DNA from: Nocardia lijiangensis NBRC 108240
GTDB lineage: Bacteria > Actinomycetota > Actinomycetes > Mycobacteriales > Mycobacteriaceae
DNA length: 64,000 nt
Direction: 5' to 3'
NCBI RefSeq assembly: GCF_001613045.1
Contig: NZ_BDBP01000058.1
Coordinates: 1-64,000, forward strand
The notes under the pieces were generated by a model. The model was given only the letters and a program-made list of their open reading frames with translations. It did no database searches and was not told the origin of the DNA. Positions 15,484 through 23,162 of this stretch are shown here, one piece after another (positions within the stretch are counted from its first letter, which is position 1; every line of letters starts with the position of its first letter). Position numbers and translations under genes: made by a program.

Positions 15484-17139
15484 CTAGCGAGGGTCTTCGA
15501 GCTGTTGTCCGCCACGTGATGTCACGGTGACACCATCCGGCGTTACGGTCATGCCCTGAATATCGCTGTCGTTCATCGCCTGGAAAAGTGCACGTAGAGG
15601 TGTGCTTTTTCCGTCCGTGGCGAGGTCTTGAATTTCTACGTCGGTCTTCGACCGGACCAGCACACGAAAGCCGCTGTCTCGAAGCATTTCGCGACGTTCC
15701 TCCGTCGTCTTGCTGGTCCACGCTTCCGCGTAGGTCTGGTCCGTGGTTTGGTCCACCCAACGGGAAGGCGTGACCGGTTCGACTTCCAGCTCACGCTTAC
15801 GCTTTGTCAGTTGACCGAGCCGTTTCACGTACTCGTCGTCTGAAATGTCCAGTAGATCCGCATCGGATTCGGCCTTAAGCCGTTTGATGCTGGACTCAAT
15901 TCGAGCGAGATCCTGACGGTTGTCCGATCCTGGAATCAGGATGCGCCGAGTAACTTGTTTGGTTCCGTAGTTCGACAGGAAGGTGTTTTCGAGCACGGAC
16001 AACAAGACATCTTCTCGGATGTTCACACCCGCGCAACGCTTCTTGGCGTTGCCGCACCGGAAGTACCTATATTCCGGTCCGTCCTTTCTGTTCTGAGATA
16101 CCTTGCGACTCAACGACGCACCACACCGCCCGCAGTAACCGTATCCGAGAACAGGGTTAGCCGAGTGAACTCGCTGTTTTCCACTGTTCTTCCGTTTGGC
16201 GACTTCGAGCTGTATCCGATCCCAGTCATTCGCCGAGAACGACGGATCGCACATGATGATCTCGTTCCCTTCAGCGCCCAGAATCGGATTTTTGTGCTTA
16301 TCGACCTTGATACCCTGTGTGACAGGGCTAGTCATGATGTCGATAAGCGTTGTCGGTGCCCATGCGTTCGGGGTGATCGGCTTCCCACTCTTCAGCCGAG
16401 ACCTACCCAGATTCGTCAGAACGCCGACACCCGCGCACTCCTCCGGGCATTCCTGGTCGCACAGCGCGTGAATGCACGGAGCCTCATTGAGGTCTTGAGA
16501 GATCTTGTTCCAGGAATGCCCGGCGAACAGACGGCGCGCGACTTCGTGCAGCGTCTCTTGCCCGTCCGGATCGTGCACGAGCACGCGCCCCCTGCCGTCC
16601 AGCGCGGGCGCAGTGGTGAACCCCATAGAGGGCGTGCCGTTCATCCAACGCTGAGTTTGTCGGAGGTCTCTGTGTGTGTCCTTGATCCGTGCCCGTACTC
16701 GCTCCAACTCCATTTCAGCGAAGAACGCCGCAATGGTGAGGAAGAACCTAGCCATCGTCCGGTCAAACGGTGAAGAGTCGTCGCGGAAGTTCAGAACCAT
16801 GTTGTCGTCAACTAGAACCAGTATCTTGCGATGCGCCTCGAGCCACGCCGTGAGTTCTGCACAGTCGGCAGCCTTGCGGAACACTCGGTCCGTCTTGGCG
16901 AACACGAGCGAATCCCACTCGTGCGCCCGTTCCTCCGTGAGCCATTGACCCAGGTCGGGCCGTTTGAACGGGGAGAACTTATCGGCTGACACGTCGAGGT
17001 CTTCGAACGTCCCGACTACGACTTGCCCGTTCTTCTCAGCCCAGTCCATAGCCGTCTTGACCTGGGTGACGTTCGATATCTTGCTGTCGCCCCGGTACAC
17101 GGAGACCCGCGCACCGACCAGGGCTCTTAACTCGCTCAT
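15484..17139 (-). CDS. int: Large serine integrase
   Basis: 551 residues from ATG 17139. The ORF is open to 17199, but that extension reads into host MFS DNA across the attachment site, so it is not part of the gene. The resolvase domain (about 1-150) has the probable catalytic Ser13 in RVSVYRGD, and the basic active-site stretch FAKTDRVFRKAADC. The recombinase domain spans about 170-300, and the zinc-ribbon Cys residues are CGRCGASL and FRCGNAKKRC. A coiled-coil segment lies around 420-450. An unusual Cys-rich stretch (CIHALCDQECPEEC) lies in the recombinase domain. It integrates the element at the adjacent attP. Its start codon is only 25 bases from the crossover core. Confidence 0.97.
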   Translation of the reverse strand: MSELRALVGARVSVYRGDSKISNVTQVKTAMDWAEKNGQVVVGTFEDLDVSADKFSPFKRPDLGQWLTEERAHEWDSLVFAKTDRVFRKAADCAELTAWLEAHRKILVLVDDNMVLNFRDDSSPFDRTMARFFLTIAAFFAEMELERVRARIKDTHRDLRQTQRWMNGTPSMGFTTAPALDGRGRVLVHDPDGQETLHEVARRLFAGHSWNKISQDLNEAPCIHALCDQECPEECAGVGVLTNLGRSRLKSGKPITPNAWAPTTLIDIMTSPVTQGIKVDKHKNPILGAEGNEIIMCDPSFSANDWDRIQLEVAKRKNSGKQRVHSANPVLGYGYCGRCGASLSRKVSQNRKDGPEYRYFRCGNAKKRCAGVNIREDVLLSVLENTFLSNYGTKQVTRRILIPGSDNRQDLARIESSIKRLKAESDADLLDISDDEYVKRLGQLTKRKRELEVEPVTPSRWVDQTTDQTYAEAWTSKTTEERREMLRDSGFRVLVRSKTDVEIQDLATDGKSTPLRALFQAMNDSDIQGMTVTPDGVTVTSRGGQQLEDPR

Positions 17140-17190
17140 ATGGGTCACAGTAGAGGTTTCGGAGACCCGATCCTCAAACCGATCGGCGAG
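17139..17190. other. attR: right attachment site
   Basis: Element arm TATGGGTC (17139-17146), common core GACCCGA (17164-17170), then host MFS codons (ATC CTC AAA CCG). The arm overlaps the integrase start codon. Together with attL it reconstructs attB in the MFS gene and an attP whose inverted arms centre on the first two core bases. Confidence 0.75.
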
Positions 17191-17717
17191 CAGCTGCACG
17201 CCTCGCCGTCGCAGGTCTCGCTGCTGTTCACCAGCTACATGCTGGTGACGGGCGTGGCGATGCTGATCACGGGCGTGGTGTCGAGCCGGTTCGGCGCGAA
17301 GAAGACGCTGCTCGCCGGCCTGGCCATTATCGTGGTGTTCGCGGCGCTGGCGGGCATGTCCGGCACCGTCGCGCAGATCGTCGGCTTCCGCGCGGGCTGG
17401 GGCTGCCCGCGGGTCTGTTCCTCGGCGTGAACAACACCCTGATCACCGAGGCCGTGATGATCTCCGCGCCGGTGGAACGCTCCACCGCCTCCGCGGCCTA
17501 CAGCTTCGTCCGATTCGCGGGCGGCGCCGCCGCGCCGTGGCTGGCGGGCAAGCTCGGCGAGCACAGCATCGCGCTGCCGTTCTGGGTGGGCGCCGCCTGC
17601 ACCGCGGCCGCCGTCCTCGCCCTGATCGCCGGACGCGCCGCACTCGCCCACATCGACGACCACGATCCCGCGCCGCACTCGGTGGAAGAGGCGCAGGCGA
17701 TCACCGTCGGCGACTGA
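17164..17717 (+). pseudogene. MFS transporter, 3' fragment with internal deletion and frame change
   Basis: Continues the protein begun at 1663-1744: ILKPIGEQLHASPSQVSLLF and MLVTGVAMLITGVVSSRFGA (second helix), up to IVGFRAGWG near 17402. The sequence then jumps in a different frame to LPAGLFLGVNNTLITEAVMI, normally found in the C-terminal half, and ends at TGA 17717. Roughly half of a normal ~400-residue transporter is missing, and the breakpoint lies in a GC-rich stretch with short repeats. The gene was therefore damaged by a deletion as well as by insertion of the element. Confidence 0.88.
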
Positions 17718-17730
17718 ATCCACGGCACGC

Positions 17731-17761
17731 CACGGGCCCCGCTGTTCCGGCGGGGCCCGTG
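17731..17761 (+). terminator. Terminator after the MFS remnant
   Basis: CACGGGCCCCGC (17731-17742) pairs with GCGGGGCCCGTG (17750-17761). It starts 14 bases past the MFS stop. Confidence 0.8.
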
Positions 17762-17820
17762 GGCGTTTCGCGATCCGGCGCTACGGAACCTGTCACCTGT
17801 TCGGCGTACCGTCGATTGGT

Positions 17821-18573
17821 ATGACCGATGAGCAGCGAGGCCGCGTCAAGGTCGCGACCAGCCAGAAGCGAGTCCGGGTGTACCTCGGCGGGCACTTGGT
17901 GGCCGATACGGACCGCCCGGTGCTGGTGTGGGAGATCCCCTACTACCCGACCTACTACCTTCCCGTCGCCGATGTGCGCGCCAAACTGGAGCCGAACGGC
18001 GAGACCACCCACTCCCCCAGCCGTGGCGAGGCCACGGTGTACGACGTGATCGTCGACGGCGTCACCGCGCCGGGCGGTGCGCTGCGCTACCACGATTCCC
18101 CGCTGCCGGAACTGAACGAGCTGGTGCGGCTGGACTGGGACGCCATGGGCGATTGGTTCGAAGAGGACGAGCCGGTGTACGTCCACCCGCGCGATCCGTA
18201 CTCGCGCATCGACATCCTGGCCAGTTCCCGGCACATCCGGGTGGAGATCGGCGGCGTCGTCGTCGCGGACTCGCACAGCCCGCGCATCCTCTTCGAAACC
18301 GGCCTTCCCGCACGCTATTACCTCCCCCTCACCGACGTGCGCCTTGACCTGCTGCACCCCTCCGACACCCACTCCCGCTGCCCCTACAAAGGCACCGCCG
18401 ACTACTGGACCGTCCGCATCGGCGAGAAGGAATACCCCGACATCGCCTGGATCTACCGCACCCCGCTGCCGGAGAGCCAGAAGGTCGCGGGCCTGGCGTG
18501 CTTCTACAACGAAAAGGTGGACGTCTGGATCGACGGCGTCCTCGAAGAGCGCCCCCGCTCCCCGTTCAGCTGA
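17821..18573 (+). CDS. DUF427 domain protein (two domains)
   Basis: 250 residues from ATG 17821. Two tandem copies of the small beta-rich DUF427 domain are visible, each with a HLVADTDRPVLVWE-like or VVVADSHSPRILFE strand pair, a YYLP motif (PTYYLPVADV at about 40-50, ARYYLPLTDV at about 160-170), and a conserved aromatic/acidic stretch (TADYWTVRIGEKEYPDIAW). The biochemical role of the family is not established. The gene stands alone, with a terminator upstream and the vapB operator downstream. Confidence 0.9.
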   Translation: MTDEQRGRVKVATSQKRVRVYLGGHLVADTDRPVLVWEIPYYPTYYLPVADVRAKLEPNGETTHSPSRGEATVYDVIVDGVTAPGGALRYHDSPLPELNELVRLDWDAMGDWFEEDEPVYVHPRDPYSRIDILASSRHIRVEIGGVVVADSHSPRILFETGLPARYYLPLTDVRLDLLHPSDTHSRCPYKGTADYWTVRIGEKEYPDIAWIYRTPLPESQKVAGLACFYNEKVDVWIDGVLEERPRSPFS

Positions 18574-18596
18574 ATCCCTCGACGCCGTATATACAC

Positions 18597-18629
18597 CCTG
18601 ATATCTTCGATATACGCGGAGATATCAGG
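18597..18629. promoter_or_regulatory. vapBC operator
   Basis: CCTGATATCT (18597-18606) and AGATATCAGG (18620-18629) are exact complements 10 bases upstream of vapB. VapB antitoxins usually repress their own operons through such palindromes. GGAGG (18628-18632), the vapB ribosome-binding site, overlaps the right arm. Confidence 0.7.
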
Positions 18630-18638
18630 AGGTGCGTC

Positions 18639-18854
18639 GTGGCGCGGACAGTGATCGACCTCGATGACGAACTCGTCGCCGATGTCGCCAAGGAACTCGG
18701 CACCGGAACGAAGAAGGACACCGTCAACGCGGCTCTCCGGGAAGTGCTGGAAAACCGCCGCCGCGCACTGGCGCTCACCCGCCTGCAGGACGCCGTCGCG
18801 GAGGGCGCTTTCGATCTGGACCTCCTCGAGCACAAGCGGAACTACCGGCGGTGA
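18639..18854 (+). CDS. vapB: VapB-type antitoxin
   Basis: 71 residues from GTG 18639, with AGGAGG upstream. The N-terminal ribbon-helix-helix segment is ARTVIDLDDELVADVAKELG, followed by KKDTVNAALREVLENRR. The C-terminal tail (VAEGAFDLDLLEHKRNYRR) would neutralise the toxin. The stop overlaps the toxin start (GTGA). Together with VapC it forms a type II toxin-antitoxin module. Confidence 0.9.
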   Translation: MARTVIDLDDELVADVAKELGTGTKKDTVNAALREVLENRRRALALTRLQDAVAEGAFDLDLLEHKRNYRR

Positions 18855-19279
18855 GCGCGGCGCGGTTCCTGATCGACACCAGCGCCCTGGTTCCGATCAT
18901 GCGCCAAGACCCGGGTGCCTTCGCCTGGCAGCGCGCCGTCGCCGCGGGACTGGTCGCCCTCTGCCCGATCGTGGAACTCGAGTTCTTCTACACCGCGCGC
19001 TCCGCCGCCGACCGCGAACGCACGATCGACGACATGCGCGTGCTCTTCGGCTGGGAACCGGTCGACGACCGCGCCTACGCGCGAGCCTGGGAAGTCCAGG
19101 GCGAACTGACCAAACGCGGAAAGCACCGCAGCGCAGGCCCGGTCGAACTCGTCCTCGCCGCCACCGCCGAACTCCGCGGCCTCACCCTCCTGCACCGCGA
19201 CCACGACTTCGACCAGATCGTCGCGATCACCGGCCAAGACCACCGCTGGCTGGGCACCGGCGACAACGACCTGGACTGA
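18851..19279 (+). CDS. vapC: VapC-type PIN-domain toxin
   Basis: 142 residues from GTG 18851, overlapping vapB. PIN-domain residues: D9 in FLIDTSAL, E42 in VELEFFYT, and a terminal HRDHDFDQI. The third acidic position, usually Asp in a DLLIAA-type motif, reads AGPVELVLAA here, with Glu; this conservative change may still bind Mg2+. It would be a ribonuclease that cleaves tRNA or other RNA when freed from VapB. Confidence 0.9.
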   Translation: MSAARFLIDTSALVPIMRQDPGAFAWQRAVAAGLVALCPIVELEFFYTARSAADRERTIDDMRVLFGWEPVDDRAYARAWEVQGELTKRGKHRSAGPVELVLAATAELRGLTLLHRDHDFDQIVAITGQDHRWLGTGDNDLD

Positions 19280-19299
19280 CCGGAGCCTGACGGCGCCCG

Positions 19300-19321
19300 A
19301 CCGCCCTGATCGCCGGGCGGT
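19300..19321. terminator. Bidirectional terminator between vapC and the AraC gene
   Basis: ACCGCCC (19300-19306) pairs with GGGCGGT (19315-19321), followed by TTC. It lies in the 51-base gap between convergent genes. Confidence 0.6.
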
Positions 19322-19330
19322 TCTGCTGGC

Positions 19331-20248
19331 TCACACCGCGACGAGTGGGGTTTGGGTTGGGGTGCGGCGGTAGTGGCCCGGCGCCTGGCCGTATTCGCGT
19401 TTGAAGGCTTTGGCGAAGGCGAATTCGGAGGTGTAGCCGACTTTTCGGGCGATGGTGTGCAAGGGGGCGTCGGTGTCGCGGAGGAGGCGGGCGGCGGTGA
19501 GCAGGCGCCAGCGGGTGACGTAGGCGAGCGGGGGTTCGCCGATGGTGGCGGTGAAGCGGCGGGCCAGGGTAGCGCGGGAGACGCCGGCGATGTCGCTGAG
19601 GTCGGGGACGGTCCAGGGGCGGGCCGGGTTCTCGTGCACGGCGCGCAGCGCGGCGGCGACGGCCGGGTCGGCGAATGCGCCCGCCCATCCGGTGGGGTGG
19701 GCGTCGGCCTGTTCGTCGAACCAGGCGCGCAGGATGAACAGCAGCATGGTCTCGAGCAGCGCGGGCACCGCGGCGTCGCTGCCCTGGCGCGGTTCGGCGA
19801 TCTCGGCGGCGAGCAGGTCCACCGCGCCGCGCAGGGCGGGGTGGCGGCCGGGGCGGGCGGGCAGATGGATGAACTCGGGCAGTTCGTCGAGCAGCGGGTG
19901 CGACCGCGCCCTGCCGAGTTCGTATGCGCCGCAGAGAAGTTCGGCGCGCACGCCCGGCCCGGGCAGCTCCCGCGGCTCGCCGGGCAGTGCGGTCTCGGTG
20001 ACGGGCGAGTCGAGACTGTCGACCAGATCGTGATCGGCGCCGCGCGGCATGAACAGCACGTCGCCGACGCCGAGCGCCAGCGGCTCACCGCCCGGCGGGA
20101 CGAGCCAGCAGGATCCGCGCAGCACCACGTGGAATCCCGCACCGGGCACCACCGGATAACGGCGGCCCCACGGCGCGTGCCGGATGAACAGGCCGGAGGC
20201 GGGGTTGCCGGTGCGGATAGCGGCGATGGTCTCACTGAGGATGTCCAC
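19331..20248 (-). CDS. AraC-family transcriptional regulator
   Basis: 305 residues from GTG 20248. The N-terminal half is a cupin sensor domain (GAGFHVVLRGSCWLVPPGGE, then GVGDVLFMPRGADHDL). The C-terminal half holds two helix-turn-helix motifs (TVPDLSDIAGVSRATLARRF and LHTIARKVGYTSEFAFAKAF). It diverges from the NAD-dependent oxidoreductase at 20344, the likely target. The promoter between them has the inverted repeat CGCTCA-n5-TGAGCG (20261-20277). Confidence 0.93.
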   Translation of the reverse strand: MDILSETIAAIRTGNPASGLFIRHAPWGRRYPVVPGAGFHVVLRGSCWLVPPGGEPLALGVGDVLFMPRGADHDLVDSLDSPVTETALPGEPRELPGPGVRAELLCGAYELGRARSHPLLDELPEFIHLPARPGRHPALRGAVDLLAAEIAEPRQGSDAAVPALLETMLLFILRAWFDEQADAHPTGWAGAFADPAVAAALRAVHENPARPWTVPDLSDIAGVSRATLARRFTATIGEPPLAYVTRWRLLTAARLLRDTDAPLHTIARKVGYTSEFAFAKAFKREYGQAPGHYRRTPTQTPLVAV

Positions 20249-20343
20249 GACCCAACCATACGCTCACATTTTGAGCGTTTCAGACATGAAAGCGAGCATG
20301 ACAGCCATTCATTTGCTCGAACTGCCGCAATAAGTTGTAAATC
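20249..20343. promoter_or_regulatory. Divergent promoter of the AraC / oxidoreductase pair
   Basis: Contains CGCTCA (20261-20266) and TGAGCG (20272-20277) as an inverted repeat and a second CGAGCA...TGCTCG pair further right. It is an AT-richer stretch than the surroundings and a probable AraC-regulator binding region. Confidence 0.55.
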
Positions 20344-21393
20344 ATGACAACGCAGACCAGCTCCCCCACCATCGCCGTCTACGGCGCGACCGGCCACACC
20401 GGCAGCTACCTGCTCGCCGAGCTGCACCACCGCGGCATCACCCCGATCCTGGTGGGCCGCAACGCCGAACGCATGCGTGCCGCCGCCGTAGCCGCCGACC
20501 TCCCGGACGCAGAGATCCGAGTCGCCGATCTCGCCGACCACGCGGCCCTCGTCGCCGCCTTCACCGGCGCCGACGCGGTGATCAGCAGCCTGTCCGCCTA
20601 CGTGCGCAACGGAGAACCGGTCCTGGCGGCCGCCATCGCCGCGGGCGCGCACTACACCGATATATCCGGCGAGCAGCTGTTCCTGAAGAAGGTCTTCGAC
20701 GACTACGCCGCAGCAGCCGAAAATGCCGGTGTCACAGTTCTTTCCGGTATCACCGACAACAACGTCCCCGCCGACCTGCTCGCCCACCTCGTCGCGCGCC
20801 GGGTGAACGGCCCGGCCGAGATCGTCGTCAGCCACCTGAGCAAGAGCCGGGGCAACGGCTCGAAGGGCAGCGCCGAGACCGTGTTGGCCAGCCTGGACTG
20901 GTTCCGCGACGGCGGTTGGCACTTCGCCGACGGAGAACTCAGGACCGGCTCCACCGCAAAGCATTCCGAGATGACCTTCCCCGGAGAGTCGGCCCCCACC
21001 GCGGTCCGAAAATTCCCGCAGCCGCCGGTGCTCACCATCCCCAGGCACACCGAAGTCGCCTCCGTCGAGGGCGTACTCGCCGCCGACATCCTCGCCACCC
21101 TCGGCTCGTTCACCGAGCAGCTCATCGAGCAGATCCCGGATGCGCCGAGTTCGGACCTGCGCTACGAGGTGATCGTGGACGCCCACGGCACCGACGGCCG
21201 CGTGGTGCGCGGTGTCGTCGAGGGCGTCGACTCCTACCGCGATTCCGCGCTGCTCGCCGTCGAGATCGCGACCAGGCTTGCCGCGGGGACGACGAAGCCG
21301 GGCGCACTGGCGGTGGCCGAAGCGTTCGACGCCGCGGAGTTCCTGGATTCCCTTGCCCGCTTCGGCATCACCTGGCGCATCGAGGAATTCTGA
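20344..21393 (+). CDS. Saccharopine-dehydrogenase-like NAD(P)-binding oxidoreductase
   Basis: 349 residues from ATG 20344. An N-terminal Rossmann fold (IAVYGATGHTGSYLLAELHH, nucleotide-binding G-x-TG-x-x-G), followed by VISSLSAYVRNGEPVLAAAI and GAHYTDISGEQ, is typical of the saccharopine dehydrogenase/trans-acting enoyl reductase superfamily. The C-terminal domain is alpha/beta. The substrate is unknown; control by the divergent AraC protein suggests an inducible detoxification or catabolic role. Confidence 0.88.
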   Translation: MTTQTSSPTIAVYGATGHTGSYLLAELHHRGITPILVGRNAERMRAAAVAADLPDAEIRVADLADHAALVAAFTGADAVISSLSAYVRNGEPVLAAAIAAGAHYTDISGEQLFLKKVFDDYAAAAENAGVTVLSGITDNNVPADLLAHLVARRVNGPAEIVVSHLSKSRGNGSKGSAETVLASLDWFRDGGWHFADGELRTGSTAKHSEMTFPGESAPTAVRKFPQPPVLTIPRHTEVASVEGVLAADILATLGSFTEQLIEQIPDAPSSDLRYEVIVDAHGTDGRVVRGVVEGVDSYRDSALLAVEIATRLAAGTTKPGALAVAEAFDAAEFLDSLARFGITWRIEEF

Positions 21394-21395
21394 CC

Positions 21396-22220
21396 TCAGG
21401 CCGTGGCGAGTTCCGCCGCTACCGGGTCGGCCCCGAGCGGAACGAGCCAGCCGAGATCCGCGTCGGGCGAGTACCGCGCCATCGCCGCAGCTACCTCTTG
21501 CTTCTGCTCCTCGCCGAGGCGGTCCGCGCCGCCGGCGACCCGGCGCACGACCTCGCGGTACATCAGCAGGTACCGCCGCTGCTCGTGCAGCATCCCGACG
21601 TCACCCGCCGGACCGTGGCCTGGATACAGCGGCACCCCGGCCAGTTCCTCGGTCAGCCGGTCGAGCGCGGCCAGCCACGCACCGGTGTGCCCGTCGCTCA
21701 GATAAGAGTGCACGCCGCCGAAGGCGAGATCCCCGATGAAGGCGGCGCGGCGCCGACCCGCCGACGCCAGGACGTAGGAGTCGGCGTCGCTCTCGGCGGG
21801 GCCGACCTCGTGCACCGTGAGACGCACGCCGTCGACGTCGACGTGCGCGCCGCTCGCCAGCAGCCGGTCCGGCACCCGATAGCGATCCGGCCACTCGGCG
21901 CCGTAGGTCGGCCCCCACTGCGCACGCTTGGCATCCGCCGTCTCCGCGATCACCTTCGCGACGGCTGCGGTGGCGTAGACGGGAACGTCCTCGGGCACCA
22001 CGTAGGGCAGGCCGTTGAAATGGTCCGGATGCGGATGGGTCACGAACGCGGCGGCCAGTGGTTTGTGCAGCGCCGCGAGACGCGCGGCCAAAGCCTCGGC
22101 GTCGGAGATCAACAGGCCCGCGTCGATCAGCACGACACGCTCGGAGGTCTCGAGCAGATAGCTGTTGACGAAGATGCCTGCTTCACCCGCGCGATAGGTA
22201 TGGATACGGAAGTCGCTCAT
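21396..22220 (-). CDS. Metallo-beta-lactamase-fold hydrolase
   Basis: 274 residues from ATG 22220; the ORF stays open upstream but only as overlap with the divergent HxlR gene. The signature THPHPDHFNG (H-x-H-x-D-H) and the later FIGDLAFGG and LYPGHGPAGD supply the dinuclear metal ligands. Family members are glyoxalase II-like or lactonase enzymes; the substrate is unknown. Divergence from an HxlR regulator, which often responds to aldehydes or quinones, hints at an electrophile-detoxification role. Confidence 0.92.
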   Translation of the reverse strand: MSDFRIHTYRAGEAGIFVNSYLLETSERVVLIDAGLLISDAEALAARLAALHKPLAAAFVTHPHPDHFNGLPYVVPEDVPVYATAAVAKVIAETADAKRAQWGPTYGAEWPDRYRVPDRLLASGAHVDVDGVRLTVHEVGPAESDADSYVLASAGRRRAAFIGDLAFGGVHSYLSDGHTGAWLAALDRLTEELAGVPLYPGHGPAGDVGMLHEQRRYLLMYREVVRRVAGGADRLGEEQKQEVAAAMARYSPDADLGWLVPLGADPVAAELATA

Positions 22221-22285
22221 TGCAGTCGATCCCTTTCGATTACGGTGAAACCGAAGGTAGGCCGGGGCGACAGTCCCCGAAAGAA

Positions 22286-22301
22286 GGCACTTCGAAGTGC
22301 C
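22286..22301. promoter_or_regulatory. 16-bp perfect palindrome, probable HxlR operator
   Basis: GGCACTTCGAAGTGCC reads the same on both strands. It lies between the divergent hydrolase and regulator genes and covers the possible GTG start at 22297. That argues that the regulator is translated from the later ATG. Confidence 0.65.
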
Positions 22302-22323
22302 CATACCGCTGCTGGAGACCCTG

Positions 22324-22671
22324 ATGGCGCTGGTGATTCCCGAGATTCTGGACGAAACCTGCTCGACGAGACAGGCTTTGGAGCGCCTCTCGGCCAAGTG
22401 GCGCATTTTGCTGATCTATTCGCTGCTCGACGGACCGCACCGCCACGCGGATCTGCGCAGGCGGCTGCCCGGCATCACCCAGAAAGTGCTCACCGAGACG
22501 CTGCGCGGAATGATCGAGGATGGGCTCGTGCTGCGACAGGTGCACAAGGAAACCGCGCCGCAGCACGTGGAGTATTCGCTCACCGGCCTCGGGAAGTCGT
22601 TGGAAGAACCGCTTGCCGCGATCTGCGCGTGGGCCGTCGGACACGGCGACGGGCATAGAGTCGGGGTATGA
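22324..22671 (+). CDS. HxlR-family transcriptional regulator
   Basis: 115 residues from ATG 22324; GTG 22297 is possible but lies within the palindrome. The sensor-type Cys is at about residue 14 (DETCSTRQALERL), the winged helix includes KWRILLIYSLLDGPHRHADL and RRRLPGITQKVLTETLRGMI, and the wing is HVEYSLTGLG. It probably represses the divergent metallo-hydrolase and the overlapping cupin gene. The TGA overlaps the next ATG. Confidence 0.9.
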   Translation: MALVIPEILDETCSTRQALERLSAKWRILLIYSLLDGPHRHADLRRRLPGITQKVLTETLRGMIEDGLVLRQVHKETAPQHVEYSLTGLGKSLEEPLAAICAWAVGHGDGHRVGV

Positions 22672-23078
22672 CCGAAGACCGACCGGCACTGGCCATCGCA
22701 CTCGATTTGGAGCCGCACCCAGAAGGCGGCTGGTATCGCCAAACTTGGCGTAGTCCCGTGGAATTCACGCCCGAGGGCTATCCGGGAGCGCGGGCCGCGG
22801 CCACGATGATCCATTTCCTGCTGATGCCGGGCGAGCGTTCGGCCCCGCACACGGTGCGGTCGGACGAGCTGTGGCTGTGGCACCGCGGCGGACCGCTCGT
22901 GCTCGACATCGGCGGCGACGAAGTCGTCCTCGGACCCGATGTCGAGCACGGTCAGCTGTTGCAGGCGGTAGTCCCCGGCGGGGTCAGCCAGGCCGCGCGG
23001 CCGCTCGGCGACGAGTACGTCCTGGTGAGCTGTCTCGTCGCGCCGGGCTTCGACTTCGCGGATTTCCGGCTCGACTGA
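22668..23078 (+). CDS. Cupin, DUF985 family
   Basis: 136 residues from ATG 22668 (ATGA overlap with the regulator). The opening LDLEPHPEGGWYRQTWRSPV and the strand HTVRSDELWLWHRGGPLVLD, then VSCLVAPGFDFADFRL, are characteristic of the DUF985 cupin family. Family members are beta-barrels of uncertain function, some resembling sugar epimerases. It is co-transcribed with hxlR. Confidence 0.9.
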   Translation: MTEDRPALAIALDLEPHPEGGWYRQTWRSPVEFTPEGYPGARAAATMIHFLLMPGERSAPHTVRSDELWLWHRGGPLVLDIGGDEVVLGPDVEHGQLLQAVVPGGVSQAARPLGDEYVLVSCLVAPGFDFADFRLD

Positions 23079-23101
23079 GCCCACTCGGCGAAGCCCGCCA
23101 C

Positions 23102-23162
23102 GGCCGGAGCGAACGCGGAGGTACGCAAAACGCGCATGGCCGGAGCGAACGCGGAGGTACGC
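23102..23162. repeat. Two direct copies of a 25-nt intergenic repeat
   Basis: GGCCGGAGCGAACGCGGAGG followed by TACGC occurs at 23102-23126 and again at 23138-23162, identical. Two more copies in the opposite orientation lie at 28480-28504 and 28537-28560. The four copies bracket the kshA-hsaADCB block. The second copy ends at the stop codon of the 110-residue gene. Confidence 0.8.

Larger units (their letters stand above)
1738..17170. mobile_element. 15.4 kb serine-integrase phage-like element inserted in an MFS transporter gene
   Basis: Both ends carry GACCCGA (1738-1744 and 17164-17170). Removing the intervening 15,426 bp rejoins the MFS reading frame through the codons for GLVDP-ILKPIGEQ, which identifies the attB site. 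Element genes lie between: an excisionase-like gene next to the left end and a large serine integrase next to the right end, with phage tail, HNH, replication-like and regulatory genes inside. The body has lower GC and different codon use from the flanks. No terminase, portal, capsid or lysis gene was recognised, so it is either a decayed prophage or a small element that keeps one phage structural gene. Confidence 0.9.

Noticed and set aside
17140..17199. Integrase start at 17199
   Set aside because: It would add 20 residues encoded by host MFS DNA across the attachment site; ATG 17139 is inside the element.
19075..21186. 703-residue leftward ORF
   Set aside because: Shadow across the AraC gene, the promoter and the oxidoreductase gene; Pro/Arg/Ser-rich with no domains.
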